Assembly (NCBI GenBank): GCA_945869475.1
Contig: CAMBOV010000010.1
Span: 42,173 to 106,172, forward strand
Source: Singulisphaera sp. GP187
GTDB lineage: Bacteria; Planctomycetota; Phycisphaerae; Phycisphaerales; SM1A02
Reading direction: 5' to 3'
Length of the DNA stretch: 64,000 nucleotides
Positions 1 through 9,577 of this stretch are shown piece after piece; position 1 is the stretch's first letter; every line of letters starts with the position of its first letter. Below the pieces are notes generated by a model. The model ran no database searches, was not told where the DNA came from, and saw nothing but the letters and a program-made list of their open reading frames with translations. A program made the translations under genes and the position numbers.

Positions 1-240
1 CGCTGGCATAAAGAAGAGTGCGAGCCAGGGTTGCCATTGAAAGAACGAGCGCAAATCTGCTTGTCCGCGCGTGTAGAGACCACCTGCTTGAAAGGACAAG
101 AGCGCGGCCATCGCAACGAACATCACGAGAAAGACTGCGGCGAGTGGTGTCGAGAAATACGCGAAGAACTCGCGTCGAAACACGCTGCCGGTGCGCGCGA
201 ATGCCGATGGCGTCGCCGGTGGGCCCATCACCTTGCTCAT
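1..240 (-). CDS. ABC-2 type permease, GldF-like (3' end outside window)
   Basis: Only the first 80 codons are present; the gene runs off the left edge. It starts at the ATG at 240, whose ATGA overlaps the stop of the ATPase gene, so the two are translationally coupled. Visible features are a cytoplasmic lead, then F-R-R-E-F-x-A-Y-F-S-T-P, a first membrane helix (about residues 30-47), and L-R-S-F-F-Q-W-Q-P-W-L-A-L-F-F. These are hallmarks of the GldF family of gliding-associated ABC permeases (family knowledge). In non-gliding bacteria such systems are general ABC-2 exporters of unknown substrate. The remaining membrane helices cannot be seen. Confidence 0.8.
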   Translation of the reverse strand, partial: MSKVMGPPATPSAFARTGSVFRREFFAYFSTPLAAVFLVMFVAMAALLSFQAGGLYTRGQADLRSFFQWQPWLALFFMPA

Positions 241-1034
241 CGTCGACCTCCGCCCGAGTTGGCGTTGCTTCGCGTTGGCGGCGCCGTGAGCGAGCGAAAG
301 ACGTGATCGAGTCGATTGTGTGCGACACCTGAAGGCACACGCGCGTCGAGTTCTTTGGGAGTGCCGTCGAAAACCGTGAGTCCCTTGTTGATGATCACCG
401 CGCGAGTGCAGACCGCTTCGACCTCTTCAAGAATGTGCGTCGAGAGGATGACTGCGCGGCTCTGCCCGAGCTCGCGCACGAGCTGCCTCACCTCGTGCTT
501 TTGATTTGGGTCGAGGCCATCGGTTGGCTCGTCGAGAATCAGAACAGGTGGATCATGCAGCAACGCTTGGGCGATTCCGGTGCGGCGCTTGTAGCCCTTC
601 GAGAGCGTTTCGATGCGTTGCCCACGGCAGGGCTCGAGGTGCACGCGCGCGACAGCCCAATTGACTCGCTCGGCGATCTGGCCGCCGCGATATCCGCGCG
701 CACGAGCCGAGAATGCGAGAAAGTCTTCGACGCGCATTTCGGCGTAGGCGGGAGCGCCTTCAGGCAGATATCCAAATTGTCGCTTCGCTCCAAGAGGATC
801 GCTCGCGAGATCGATGCCGGCGATTCGAACGGTGCCCGAATCCGGTTCGAGGTATCCAGTCAACATGCGCATCGTTGTTGACTTTCCTGCACCGTTTGGA
901 CCGAGAAACCCCAGCACCTCACCCGCACAGACTGTGAGGTCAATACCACGCACGGCTTCGAGCGATCCAAAACTTTTGCGCAGCGCAAGCGCTTCGATCA
1001 GTGGACTCGCCCCTCGAGAAACATTGGTGTGCAC
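237..1034 (-). CDS. ABC transporter ATP-binding protein, GldA-like
   Basis: A 265-residue nucleotide-binding subunit that would power the permease encoded immediately downstream. Walker A GPNGAGKS is at 45-52, the signature region LSKGYKRR at about 144-151, Walker B VLILDEP at 164-170 and the switch His at about 200 (STHILEEVE). The K-G-Y-K-R-R form of the signature is typical of the GldA/ABC-2 exporter subgroup. The stop overlaps the permease start by 4 bp (ATGA at 240-237). Substrate unknown. A drug/lipid ABC-2 exporter cannot be ruled out, but the pairing with a GldF-type N-terminus favours the Gld-like branch. Confidence 0.9.
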   Translation of the reverse strand: MHTNVSRGASPLIEALALRKSFGSLEAVRGIDLTVCAGEVLGFLGPNGAGKSTTMRMLTGYLEPDSGTVRIAGIDLASDPLGAKRQFGYLPEGAPAYAEMRVEDFLAFSARARGYRGGQIAERVNWAVARVHLEPCRGQRIETLSKGYKRRTGIAQALLHDPPVLILDEPTDGLDPNQKHEVRQLVRELGQSRAVILSTHILEEVEAVCTRAVIINKGLTVFDGTPKELDARVPSGVAHNRLDHVFRSLTAPPTRSNANSGGGRR

Positions 1035-1043
1035 ACTTGTTTT

Positions 1044-1904
1044 CTACCACGCAGCGAGCACAAGCGCGAGGTCGATGCCGTTGACGGTGCCATCGTTGTC
1101 AATATCGGCGGTCGGGTTCGAGGTCGCCCACGCGCCGAGCACGATCGCAAGGTCGACCCCATTGACGACTCCGTCACCGTTGACATCCGCAGGATTCGCT
1201 GGCGGCGGGGTATAGGTGATGATCAATTGTGGCTGATTCACCGTCGAATTTCGTGAATCGAATCGTTTGACCGACTGCAGAGTTGTCTCGTTGCCAAGCA
1301 CGAACCAACCGAAGTTGCCGGCGGGTTGGTTGAGCCATCCCTGAACGTCTGAGACGAGTCGCGCCGAGGTCGCCCACGAGTACCACGCGATTCCGGCGAC
1401 ACTCTTGGTCGCGCTCGCGACGGGCTCCCAGTTGCCACCCGGTGTCGTCCACGGTTGCCCTGGATAGAAGCGATTGACCCACGTCGCGTCGCCGGGCTGT
1501 GCGGGAGCGCCGCCGCCGCCGAATGCGAACGATGTGCCTTCGCCCCACGACTGGACTGCGCGGTGCAGAGAAATGTTGTGGGTGCCACCTTGGGTCGCAC
1601 TCATGTAGAGCTTGAGTTGAACAGCCGTGATGACCGACCCAGCTGGAATCGTCGAGAAATCGAAGCGCATCAGGCCGCGGCGAAGCGTGCCGAGCCCCTG
1701 CTCGCCAACCCGTCCTGCATAAATCTGATACGCCATTCCAAGGGCGAGTTGAGCACCATCTGGGTCAGAGATGAGCGTCGCGTCTGCGACCGACCCGAGC
1801 GTGATTGTCGCCGCTTCTGCGCTCGGCGCGAAAGTCGTCATGGTTGTGAACTGGGCAGTGAGAAGACTCGCCAGAAGCGCTGCTGTTCGTCGAGGTTTGG
1901 TCAT
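1044..1904 (-). CDS. Exported DNRLRE-domain protein with dockerin-like tail
   Basis: 286 residues. A signal peptide occupies about 1-31 (ends A-E-A-A). The body contains the DNRLRE pattern (R-G-L-M-R-F-D-F-S-T-I-P-A-G-S-V-I-T, then L-K-L-Y, W-G-E-G-T-S-F), a beta-sandwich often found in secreted planctomycete proteins and probably carbohydrate-binding. The last 50 residues hold two dockerin-like repeats (D-V-N-G-D-G-V-V-N-G-V-D-L and D-I-D-N-D-G-T-V-N-G-I-D-L). I chose the ATG at 1904 because it overlaps the upstream metalloprotease stop as ATGA; an in-frame ATG at 1913 would add three residues. The coupling suggests the two exported proteins are made together. Confidence 0.85.
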   Translation of the reverse strand: MTKPRRTAALLASLLTAQFTTMTTFAPSAEAATITLGSVADATLISDPDGAQLALGMAYQIYAGRVGEQGLGTLRRGLMRFDFSTIPAGSVITAVQLKLYMSATQGGTHNISLHRAVQSWGEGTSFAFGGGGAPAQPGDATWVNRFYPGQPWTTPGGNWEPVASATKSVAGIAWYSWATSARLVSDVQGWLNQPAGNFGWFVLGNETTLQSVKRFDSRNSTVNQPQLIITYTPPPANPADVNGDGVVNGVDLAIVLGAWATSNPTADIDNDGTVNGIDLALVLAAW

Positions 1905-4162
1905 CCGTTCCATCCCGTCAAGAGGAAGGTGAGGTCGTCGCCGCTCACGACGCCGTCGAAGTCGATGTCACCCAATCCAGATCCGCCCCAGTTTCCGAGC
2001 AAGATCGTGAGATCGGCTCCGTTGATGAATCCATCGCCGCTGATGTCTGGATTGAAGAGCACTCGCGAGGTGACCGTGAGTGGGACTGACTTCTCGACGA
2101 AAAGACCGCTCGCGTCCGTGCCACGAAGTGTGACCGTGTGCGATCCAACGCTGAGGCTCGCGACGAGCAACTGTCGGCCGCTGCCGATCGCACCATCGAG
2201 CGATGAAGTCCATGCAAACGCTGTGTCGGCCATGTATTGATCTTCGAGATCCCATCCCGATGCATGAAAGAGGATCGACGCTCCCGCTGGAAAACTCTGC
2301 GCGTTGTTTGGAGTGAGCAGATGAACATCGGGTGGATTCTCGCCCAGAAGAGTCGACCAGTCGCCGTCACCAGCGATCGAGCCTTCGTCGCTCGAAGCGC
2401 CGAACTCACCGAGCGCGGCGGGCATTTCGGCATCGACGATGTTGAGTCCGTCGCTCACTCGAACCTTGACGATGCCCTGACCCACGTGCGCCACTGGAAG
2501 GTCTGCAAGTGAGAATCTCATCGACGAATTCGCTTGATTCACGCCGATCGCCGACCACGACTGCCCGCCATCGCGGCTGAGCAAGAGGTCAGCACTCAGC
2601 GCATCGCCATCGTCATCTTTCGCACTCCAGAAGAGTTCAACGAACGGACCAACTCCGCGGTGACTCGCGACACCTGCACCATCGACAACGCGACTTCCAA
2701 GACTCACCACGCGCGGCGCCGACGGTGTGCGCGTGCGCGATGCGAGAAGCCGTCCACTCTTGAGATCTCGCAACTCGATGCGAGCGAGTTGTTGATTGCG
2801 AACGGTTGCCGGGAGCAAGACAGAAACGAGCGAATGATCGTGCAGCTGACCCGTCGCGCACGACTCGCGGGTCGTGCCGGACTTCCACCGAAGACTCGTC
2901 AACAGTTCGCCGCTCGCACCGAACGATTGAACCAACAGATCACCACGTGCATCGTCAAGAGTCGGTTGCGCAAGGTCGATCTGGTTCGCAGCGAAGAGGT
3001 CGATGGACGCAGCGCGATGCTCATACGACCCGGTGATTTGAAGCACGCGTTGTTCATCCGACGCGGGAGTCTCGCCGCCACCAGGGGGAGCAAATGCTGT
3101 GCACTGTGAGCGTGCGTCGGTGAGGCAATCATTGTACGTGCCAGTGTCAACCCACGCCTGATTGGTGAGCAATCCCGCGACCATCACATCACTCTGAGTT
3201 GTCGCGTGCGTCTGCCCCAAAGAGAGTGGCGACGCAAGGTGGTGTTCGACGTCGAACCCGACTGCGGCGATCGTGCTACTGGTGTGACTGCGTCCCCAGC
3301 AGTGACCGATTTCATGCGCAAACGTCCGTTGAAATCGCGTCGACTCGGTGTTTCCAAATGCAACGGCGCCGGGAATTCCGTCGGCCTGTCCATTGCCGCT
3401 GAAAGGATTGCCCGGAAGCCATCCATAGAGAAACTCTGGTCGCGCATATCCCGCGGCAGGAATCGTCGTCAGTCGAATTGTCTGCAGTGAACTCAGCAGC
3501 GCCGCGTTGCTTGAGTCAATCGCCTGCGTCCACGTCAATGGACCCAGTGGCGAGCGGTGATAGTTCAACTCTGCAACGGCGTAGATGCCGCGCATGAATG
3601 CATCGCCAACTCCAGGCTCGATCGTCGCCGCGACGGGCTGTCCACCACCTGGGGTGTAATTGATCGAGACGTATCCAACATCTAAGACCTTGCGACAGGC
3701 GAAGACCTTGTTGTCGAGCGCGTAGATGTTGTTCGCTTCATTGCTCTCAACGATGAGATTTCTGCCGTCAACGACAATCTGAAAGTCGACGTCTGTGCTC
3801 TGCGGAGGAATGAAGGTGAAATTGAGCGTGTTGTCGACCGTGAGCGAATTGGGAGTGATCGGCGCACTGATGGGACCGTTGCGCGAGAAGAACGGCGAGC
3901 CCGCAATCTGCACGCCGCCTGAATAGATGCGCAAGACTGCGTCAACGTTTGGCTGAGCGGTCGTCTGTCCGGTGACTGCGATCTTCACGCGCACGGTCGT
4001 CGCGCGACCCGCGACAAGCGTGGTCGTGCCGAACTGTGCACCTTGTGTGAGCTCGACGCTCGCAACGCTGAGATCGACCGCAAGTGCAGAACTGCAACAA
4101 CATGCTGCGAGCGCGGTCAGAACAACTTCGCTCACACGGTTCTTAGTTCGAAGCACTTTCAT
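1901..4162 (-). CDS. Exported zinc metalloprotease with CARDB-like and dockerin-like domains
   Basis: 753 residues. The signal peptide is about 1-28. A CARDB-like beta domain follows (roughly 30-155, with V-E-S-N-E-A-N-N typical of that fold). The catalytic region carries H-E-I-G-H-C-W-G-R-S-H, the HExxHxxGxxH zinc motif of metzincin-like peptidases, near residue 285. Later come Ig-like/PKD-like segments (about 500-690) and a terminal pair of dockerin-like repeats (D-I-S-G-D-G-F-I-N-G-A-D-L and D-I-D-F-D-G-V-V-S-G-D-D-L). Probably cell-surface or secreted proteolysis; substrate unknown. The ATG at 4162 is followed directly by a good signal sequence. No strong Shine-Dalgarno is seen. Confidence 0.85.
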   Translation of the reverse strand: MKVLRTKNRVSEVVLTALAACCCSSALAVDLSVASVELTQGAQFGTTTLVAGRATTVRVKIAVTGQTTAQPNVDAVLRIYSGGVQIAGSPFFSRNGPISAPITPNSLTVDNTLNFTFIPPQSTDVDFQIVVDGRNLIVESNEANNIYALDNKVFACRKVLDVGYVSINYTPGGGQPVAATIEPGVGDAFMRGIYAVAELNYHRSPLGPLTWTQAIDSSNAALLSSLQTIRLTTIPAAGYARPEFLYGWLPGNPFSGNGQADGIPGAVAFGNTESTRFQRTFAHEIGHCWGRSHTSSTIAAVGFDVEHHLASPLSLGQTHATTQSDVMVAGLLTNQAWVDTGTYNDCLTDARSQCTAFAPPGGGETPASDEQRVLQITGSYEHRAASIDLFAANQIDLAQPTLDDARGDLLVQSFGASGELLTSLRWKSGTTRESCATGQLHDHSLVSVLLPATVRNQQLARIELRDLKSGRLLASRTRTPSAPRVVSLGSRVVDGAGVASHRGVGPFVELFWSAKDDDGDALSADLLLSRDGGQSWSAIGVNQANSSMRFSLADLPVAHVGQGIVKVRVSDGLNIVDAEMPAALGEFGASSDEGSIAGDGDWSTLLGENPPDVHLLTPNNAQSFPAGASILFHASGWDLEDQYMADTAFAWTSSLDGAIGSGRQLLVASLSVGSHTVTLRGTDASGLFVEKSVPLTVTSRVLFNPDISGDGFINGADLTILLGNWGGSGLGDIDFDGVVSGDDLTFLLTGWNG

Positions 4163-4184
4163 GGGCTACATCATTCGCAGGGGA

Positions 4185-6026
4185 TTAGCCCCAGTTGCTC
4201 AATAGGATCGACAAATCCGCACCGTCGACAGCCCCCGAAGAGTTCAAGTCTGCAGATCCAGGACCGCCCCACTGCGAGAGCAACATCGCAAGGTCAGCTC
4301 CGTTCACAACACCGTCGATGTTGATGTCTCCAGGCCGCACGGTGCCGCCCGAAGCAGTAATCACAACTGAGAAACTCAGTGTGCCATCCCCTTCACCTGG
4401 AATATTTTCGTCGCTCGTCAAGAGCGTGCCATTCACCGTCGTCACTCCAGCGAGAAGTCCCGTTGGGTTCACGCGCAGTCGCAACACGCCAGCGGTCGCA
4501 GCGACCGACTGCGGAAGCGCACCGATTGAAGTGACTGCAGAACCAGCAGGAATCGAGATGTAATCGGCATCGAGTTTCGACTGCAATGTCGTCCATGCGA
4601 AGTTCGTGAGCGCAACATCGATGTCGACGACGGGTCCACCAACTGTCACAGCGACAGGAATCGAGATCGATGTTGCCAAGGATGCCGACTGCCACGAAGG
4701 TCGAGCGCGGCTGACGACCGTGCACGATCCAGTGACGACGATCGAAGGATTCTGAACCGCTTCGGATGGACTCGTGGCCGTCGCACTCAACGCGATCGTG
4801 CCGACCGTTCCGGTGTTGACTTGCAGTGACGCGCTGAAAGACGCCGGAGAAAGCGGCGCGATGTTTGTGACCGATCCGGTGAGTCCACTCGTCGCTGCAA
4901 CTGTGAAGTTCAATTCGTCACTTCCCAGTGGCGTGACGACAGCCGCGGTATTCGTGACCTGCACAACGGCCTGAGCCGACGCTCCTTGGATCACCCGCGC
5001 CGGAACGCTCGCCATCGACGCGGCCATCACGGCGGGAACGTGGTAATCGACCACGACTGGCATGTGATCAGTCGCTTCGTGGAGCGCGTTTGCGAGCGCA
5101 TTCGATCGAGCGATATCGGCTGGGTAATAGCTGTTGGTACCCGTGTTGATCGCGATGTTGTAATGATTTCCGTCATTGCCAAGTGTGCGATACGTGCCAT
5201 CGATGAAACTGATCCCCTCGCCATCGTCGAGGTTCGCAGTCATGAGTTGAAAGTCAAATCGGTCATCGACGCCGCCGCCGACGAGCCCTGTTGACACGAG
5301 CCGAGGACTCTGCGTGTGTTTCATCGCGTTGGCCGATCCAGCCCATGTTCCAGTGCCGAGCATGTCAAAGGCCTGACCATTTCCTGCCGCGATGAACGCG
5401 AGGTAGGCCGGCTCTGTGTTGACGTAGATATTGAAGTCGCCGGTGTAGATCGCGCGAACACCCGCACCGAGCGCATTGGCATTTGCTCGGATCGCAAGCG
5501 CACCAGTCTCACGCAGATCTTCGCTGCCGAGTGATGCTTTGAGATGAGCGCTGTACACGTAGAGCGACGAAGCAGTCGAGGTGTATCCATTCAGCGTGAA
5601 GAGCCACCGATCGGCATTCCGTCCTGCTTGAGTGAAGATGTCGGCGTGCGCAGAAACGGTTTCGCTGACAGTCTGCACTCGGTAAAAAGCGCACTGCGCA
5701 CCGGCCGCTGAGTCTTCGCTTCCCGATGTTGTAAAGGTCGCTCGGTTGTAGGTCGCCCCGGCAGGCGCTGCGCCGTTGACGATCGACTGCAGAGTCGCGA
5801 CCGTGCTGGCAGTCACCTCTTGAAAGAGCAGGATGTCGACGGGCTTCGCCCATCCGAATTTGTTATCGGCGTGTGCAGCAGCGATGACGGCTTGAAGCGA
5901 GGCGGCATCCCCGCCAAGGTGGGCGTAGTTGCAATTGAGCACGCGAAGTTGGGCTGATGCGGGTGCAGCGACCGCAGCAGCGACTGCACTCGCAAGAATC
6001 GCGAGAATTCGGGGGGTCGCGCGCAT
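4185..6026 (-). CDS. Exported endonuclease/exonuclease/phosphatase-fold protein with dockerin-like tail
   Basis: 613 residues from the ATG at 6026; an upstream in-frame TTG at 6044 is less credible because the signal peptide begins at the ATG. Signal peptide about 1-25. The EEP (DNase I-like) fold is complete: N in L-N-C-N near 31-33, metal-binding E70 in LLFQEV, H161 in YSAHLK, D197/N199 in TGDFNIY and D320-H321 in ATDHMPVVVDY. It may be a secreted nuclease or phosphodiesterase. Residues from about 335 to 555 form Ig-like beta domains, and the C-terminus has two dockerin-like repeats. All the usual EEP catalytic residues are present, so it should be active. Confidence 0.88.
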   Translation of the reverse strand: MRATPRILAILASAVAAAVAAPASAQLRVLNCNYAHLGGDAASLQAVIAAAHADNKFGWAKPVDILLFQEVTASTVATLQSIVNGAAPAGATYNRATFTTSGSEDSAAGAQCAFYRVQTVSETVSAHADIFTQAGRNADRWLFTLNGYTSTASSLYVYSAHLKASLGSEDLRETGALAIRANANALGAGVRAIYTGDFNIYVNTEPAYLAFIAAGNGQAFDMLGTGTWAGSANAMKHTQSPRLVSTGLVGGGVDDRFDFQLMTANLDDGEGISFIDGTYRTLGNDGNHYNIAINTGTNSYYPADIARSNALANALHEATDHMPVVVDYHVPAVMAASMASVPARVIQGASAQAVVQVTNTAAVVTPLGSDELNFTVAATSGLTGSVTNIAPLSPASFSASLQVNTGTVGTIALSATATSPSEAVQNPSIVVTGSCTVVSRARPSWQSASLATSISIPVAVTVGGPVVDIDVALTNFAWTTLQSKLDADYISIPAGSAVTSIGALPQSVAATAGVLRLRVNPTGLLAGVTTVNGTLLTSDENIPGEGDGTLSFSVVITASGGTVRPGDINIDGVVNGADLAMLLSQWGGPGSADLNSSGAVDGADLSILLSNWG

Positions 6027-6107
6027 GTTCGAAATGTACTCCAAGACCGATCGACCTGCCCTGTTTCCTTGACATTTCGGCTACAAATATCCCTTCACCC
6101 ATCCACT

Positions 6108-6112
6108 GGAGA
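6108..6112 (+). promoter_or_regulatory. Ribosome-binding site deciding the M16 start
   Basis: GGAGA lies four bases before the ATG at 6117, which begins a clear signal peptide. This rules out the in-frame TTG at 6069 as the start. Confidence 0.7.
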
Positions 6113-6116
6113 ACCT

Positions 6117-8030
6117 ATGAAAATCACCTTCGCCACGCTTCTCGCTCTCTGCTTCACGTTGTCGGCAACGCCGACCGTGCAGGCGCAACAACTCACGCCC
6201 GAAGTCTTCACCCTCGACAACGGCATGAAGTTCATCCTCGTGCCGCGCACCGATGAGCCAAACACGATCTCAGCGGGGTGGCTCGCCAAGGTCGGAAGCG
6301 TCAACGAGCGACCTGGCATCACCGGCATCTCGCACTTCTTCGAGCACATGATGTTCAAAGGCACCAACACCATTGGCACCCTCGATCCGAAGAAGGACAG
6401 CGGGTTTCGCACCGCTCAGAAAGATCTGCGCAACGCGATGAATGAAGAGACGTGGACGACCCAATACACGCGATTCTTCGCTGGTCAGATTGATGATCCG
6501 TGGAACGCCGCCAATGACACCCCGAAGCTTGCGAAGTTGCGCACAGAACTCAAGACGATGATGGACAGCCAGCAGGGACGGATCAATACCGACGCGATCT
6601 CTGCGTTGCGCAAAGAACTTGCCACGGTCGAGAAGTCGACCCCTGCCGGGGCCGCACAGGCGAAGGAGATTGAGAGCTCGATCGCCGCGCTCGAAGTAAA
6701 ACAGAAAGCAGTTGGATCGATCGTCAAAGACGAGTTCGACACGATTTACACCAAGGGCGGCGGAAGTCGCATGAACGCATTCACCTCGCACGACTTGACC
6801 TTCTACTTCATCAACGTGCCGAGTAACAAGTTTGAACTCTGGTGCTGGATGGAAAGCGACCGACTCAACGACAGCGTCTTTCGCGAATTCTTCAGCGAGC
6901 GCGACGTCGTGCACGAAGAGCGACGACTTCGCACCGAAAGCACTCCAACGGGCACTTTTCAAGAGCAGTTCGATGCGATGTTCTGGGTCTCATGCGGGTA
7001 TGCATGGCCTGTCATTGGATGGACGAGCGACTTGAATTCGTATTCGATGGATGAGGCCCAGAAGTACTGGAACATCTACTACCGCCCCAACAACTTGGTT
7101 GGAATCATCGTGGGCGACTTCAAGCCAGCTGAAGTCAAGGCATCGATCGAGAGCTACTTCAGTCGACTTGCTCCGGGCTCATCGACGCCGCCGCCCGTGG
7201 TGACACTCGAGTCGAAGCAGATGGCAGAGCAGCGCATGAATGCAGAGGCAGAGTGCCAGCCGCAAGTTGAAGTTCGATATCACACCGTGCCCTTTCAGCA
7301 CGCTGATTCGTACGCGCTCGACATGCTCGCGCAGATTCTCAATGGTCGCACCGGACGCCTCTACAAGTCGATGGTCGAAGGAAGCGAGATCGCTGCAGGC
7401 GCCTCGTCGCAGCAGGACAGCCGCAACTATGCAGGCGCGTTCTCGTTCTCTGCTGAGACCAAGGGCAGCGCGACACCAGCGCAACTCGAAGAGGGTTGGT
7501 ACGAGCAGTTGAAGCGACTGCAAGACGAACCCGTGACCGACAACGAGTTGCAAAAGGTGAAGAATCAAGCCGCGGCTGATTCATTTCGCGGATTGCAGGT
7601 GAACTTTCGCTTGATGATCCAGATCGCCTATTGCGAGGCGCTCGGCTCGTGGGAAGAGATCAACGAGAATCCAAAGAAGTTGCAGGCCGTCACTGCCGCG
7701 GACATTCAACGCGTTGCGAAGAAGTACTTTGATGCATCCAATCGTTCCGTTGCGACCTTCGTTCGCAAGGGTGGCGCGAGCCCAGAAACCGCTTCGGGGC
7801 TCGAGGATCCTGAGATCGCACTGCTGCCTGCGCCGATGCAGGCACGGGCTCGCCAGATGGCAGCGCAGTTGCTCAAGGAGACTGATGTGCAAGCACTGCG
7901 CGAAGGAATGGCTGGACTGGCCGCCCAAGCTGAACAGATGCCACCACAGATGAAGCCGATGGTCGACTTCATGCTCAAGAAAATGCAAGAGCGCATTGCG
8001 CAACTTGATTCGAAAGGAAGTGCCAAATGA
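6117..8030 (+). CDS. M16 family zinc peptidase, catalytic subunit, exported
   Basis: 637 residues with a signal peptide (about 1-24, ending V-Q-A-Q). The inverted zinc motif HxxEH is H-F-F-E-H at 73-77, followed by MMFKGT as in M16B peptidases. The third zinc ligand should be the Glu of S-E-R-D-V-V-H-E-E (about 261), which is some 180 residues away rather than the usual 75 or so; the extra ~108 residues are helical and charged. The second M16 lobe follows. The gene overlaps the next, zinc-less M16 gene by 4 bp (ATGA), so the products probably form the heterodimer typical of periplasmic M16B proteases. Substrate unknown. Confidence 0.9.
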   Translation: MKITFATLLALCFTLSATPTVQAQQLTPEVFTLDNGMKFILVPRTDEPNTISAGWLAKVGSVNERPGITGISHFFEHMMFKGTNTIGTLDPKKDSGFRTAQKDLRNAMNEETWTTQYTRFFAGQIDDPWNAANDTPKLAKLRTELKTMMDSQQGRINTDAISALRKELATVEKSTPAGAAQAKEIESSIAALEVKQKAVGSIVKDEFDTIYTKGGGSRMNAFTSHDLTFYFINVPSNKFELWCWMESDRLNDSVFREFFSERDVVHEERRLRTESTPTGTFQEQFDAMFWVSCGYAWPVIGWTSDLNSYSMDEAQKYWNIYYRPNNLVGIIVGDFKPAEVKASIESYFSRLAPGSSTPPPVVTLESKQMAEQRMNAEAECQPQVEVRYHTVPFQHADSYALDMLAQILNGRTGRLYKSMVEGSEIAAGASSQQDSRNYAGAFSFSAETKGSATPAQLEEGWYEQLKRLQDEPVTDNELQKVKNQAAADSFRGLQVNFRLMIQIAYCEALGSWEEINENPKKLQAVTAADIQRVAKKYFDASNRSVATFVRKGGASPETASGLEDPEIALLPAPMQARARQMAAQLLKETDVQALREGMAGLAAQAEQMPPQMKPMVDFMLKKMQERIAQLDSKGSAK

Positions 8031-9577
8031 ATTGCCAACGGACCTCAACTTTCAACCACACACGTCTCGCGACGCTTGCTCTCTCGTGTGCGACCATCGC
8101 GCTGCTTGGCACCACTGCCACCGCGGGCGATACACAGATCTCGAAGCGTCCCGAGACGCTCGTCTATCCACCGCTGCTCTTCTCACCGCCGACGGCGAGC
8201 CAGTACCGCACGACCCTTTCGGATGGCACGACACTCTTCATGTTGCCTAGCCATGAGTTTCCGCTGATCAATCTCTCGATCAGCTGCATGGGCGGACGCA
8301 ATCTCGACACTGCCAACCTCGCCGGACTCGCATCAATGACCGCGGGAATGATGCGACTTGGCGGAACAACGACGATGAGCGCGAATGACGTCGACGAACG
8401 ACTCGATTTCATGGCGACCAACATGGGTGTTCGCTCACAAGACTGGACGACGACAGCGTCGATCGATTGCCTCGCGTCGAACTTCGATGCAAGCCTTGCA
8501 ATTCTCATCGACACGCTGAAGAATCCTGGTTTCGACGATGCAAAGTTCAAGATCGCGCGCGCTGATGCGCTCGAAGGATTGAAGCAGCGAAACGATGATG
8601 CCTCGTCGATCAGTGGACGCGAATGGAACTACCTGGTCTATGGAGGCGATCACTTCGAGTCACGCCAGCCCACGGGTCCATCCATTGAAGCGATCACTGT
8701 CGCCGAGATGCGAACGATGGCGGCGCGCATCTTTCATCCAGGAAACATGATCATTTCAGTCACTGGAGATTTCGATCCAAAGACGTTGCCAGCGACGCTT
8801 GACAAGGCACTTGCAGGATGGACAAAGGGACCGGCCAACGCCGCGCCAGTTGGTCCAACGCACAAGATTCAACCCGGCGTCTACTACGTGCAGAAGGCGA
8901 TCCCGCAAGGAAAGGTCATCATCGGACTCGAGTCGATGCAACGCGACAACCCTGACTTCTACGCATTCACGATGATGAACGAGATTCTCGGAGGCGGTGG
9001 GTTCTCGAGCCGCATCATGGGACGAGTTCGCAGCGACGAAGGTCTCGCATACAGCGCAGGCAGCAATTTTCGTGCGGGGATTTTCTACCCTGGAATCTTT
9101 CGTGCTGGGTATGAGAGCAAGAGCCCGACCGTGGCACTCGCACTGAAACTCATCATGGAAGAGTTCAACAAGATGCGCGATCAACCCGTGACCGCGGCCG
9201 AACTTGATATCGCCAAAGCCTCGGCGGTCGAGACCTTCCCCTCGACCTTCGCCTCGAAGTCGGCGATGCTCGGCGTTTTCGTCTCAGACGAGTGGACCAA
9301 GCGTCCTGCTGGATTCTGGGAGAACTACCGCGCGAAGATCACTGCCGTCACCGCGGCGGACATTCAGCGCGTCGCGCAGAAATATCTCGTTCCGTCGAAG
9401 ATGGCCATTCTGGTCGTTGGCAATTGGGCTGACATTTCGAAGGGCGACTTGGCCGCACGCGCCAACATGTCGCTCTTTGGACCTGCCACCGAACTGCCGA
9501 TGCGCGATCCGATCACGCTTGAACCGATCTCAGCGAACACGTCGAGCGCAGCACCACCCGCTGCCTCAGGCGGGTGA
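8027..9577 (+). CDS. M16 family peptidase-like partner lacking the zinc site
   Basis: 516 residues with an N-terminal signal sequence (about 1-33). It aligns with the upstream M16 protein, but where that has G-I-S-H-F-F-E-H this one has G-L-A-S-M-T-A-G (about 100-107), so all three zinc/catalytic positions are lost. The second lobe keeps G-G-G-F-S-S-R-I-M-G-R-V-R and G-L-A-Y-S, features of the non-catalytic partner of M16B heterodimers that helps bind substrate. The ATG lies in an ATGA overlap with the catalytic gene, which supports co-assembly. Its end overlaps the convergent MurJ gene by 12 bp. Confidence 0.88.
   Translation: MNCQRTSTFNHTRLATLALSCATIALLGTTATAGDTQISKRPETLVYPPLLFSPPTASQYRTTLSDGTTLFMLPSHEFPLINLSISCMGGRNLDTANLAGLASMTAGMMRLGGTTTMSANDVDERLDFMATNMGVRSQDWTTTASIDCLASNFDASLAILIDTLKNPGFDDAKFKIARADALEGLKQRNDDASSISGREWNYLVYGGDHFESRQPTGPSIEAITVAEMRTMAARIFHPGNMIISVTGDFDPKTLPATLDKALAGWTKGPANAAPVGPTHKIQPGVYYVQKAIPQGKVIIGLESMQRDNPDFYAFTMMNEILGGGGFSSRIMGRVRSDEGLAYSAGSNFRAGIFYPGIFRAGYESKSPTVALALKLIMEEFNKMRDQPVTAAELDIAKASAVETFPSTFASKSAMLGVFVSDEWTKRPAGFWENYRAKITAVTAADIQRVAQKYLVPSKMAILVVGNWADISKGDLAARANMSLFGPATELPMRDPITLEPISANTSSAAPPAASGG

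Noticed and set aside
4185..4330. Frameshift or pseudogene at the end of the EEP protein
   Set aside because: The dockerin-like tail is in frame to a normal stop, matching the other five tails.
6069..6097. Sigma-70 promoter with TTGACA before the M16 gene
   Set aside because: TTGACA is present at 6069-6074, but no -10 box lies 16-18 bp downstream; the nearest A/T-rich hexamers are only about 7-10 bp away.
8027..9577. Second active M16 protease
   Set aside because: The HxxEH positions read S-x-x-A-G, so zinc cannot bind; treated as the inactive partner.
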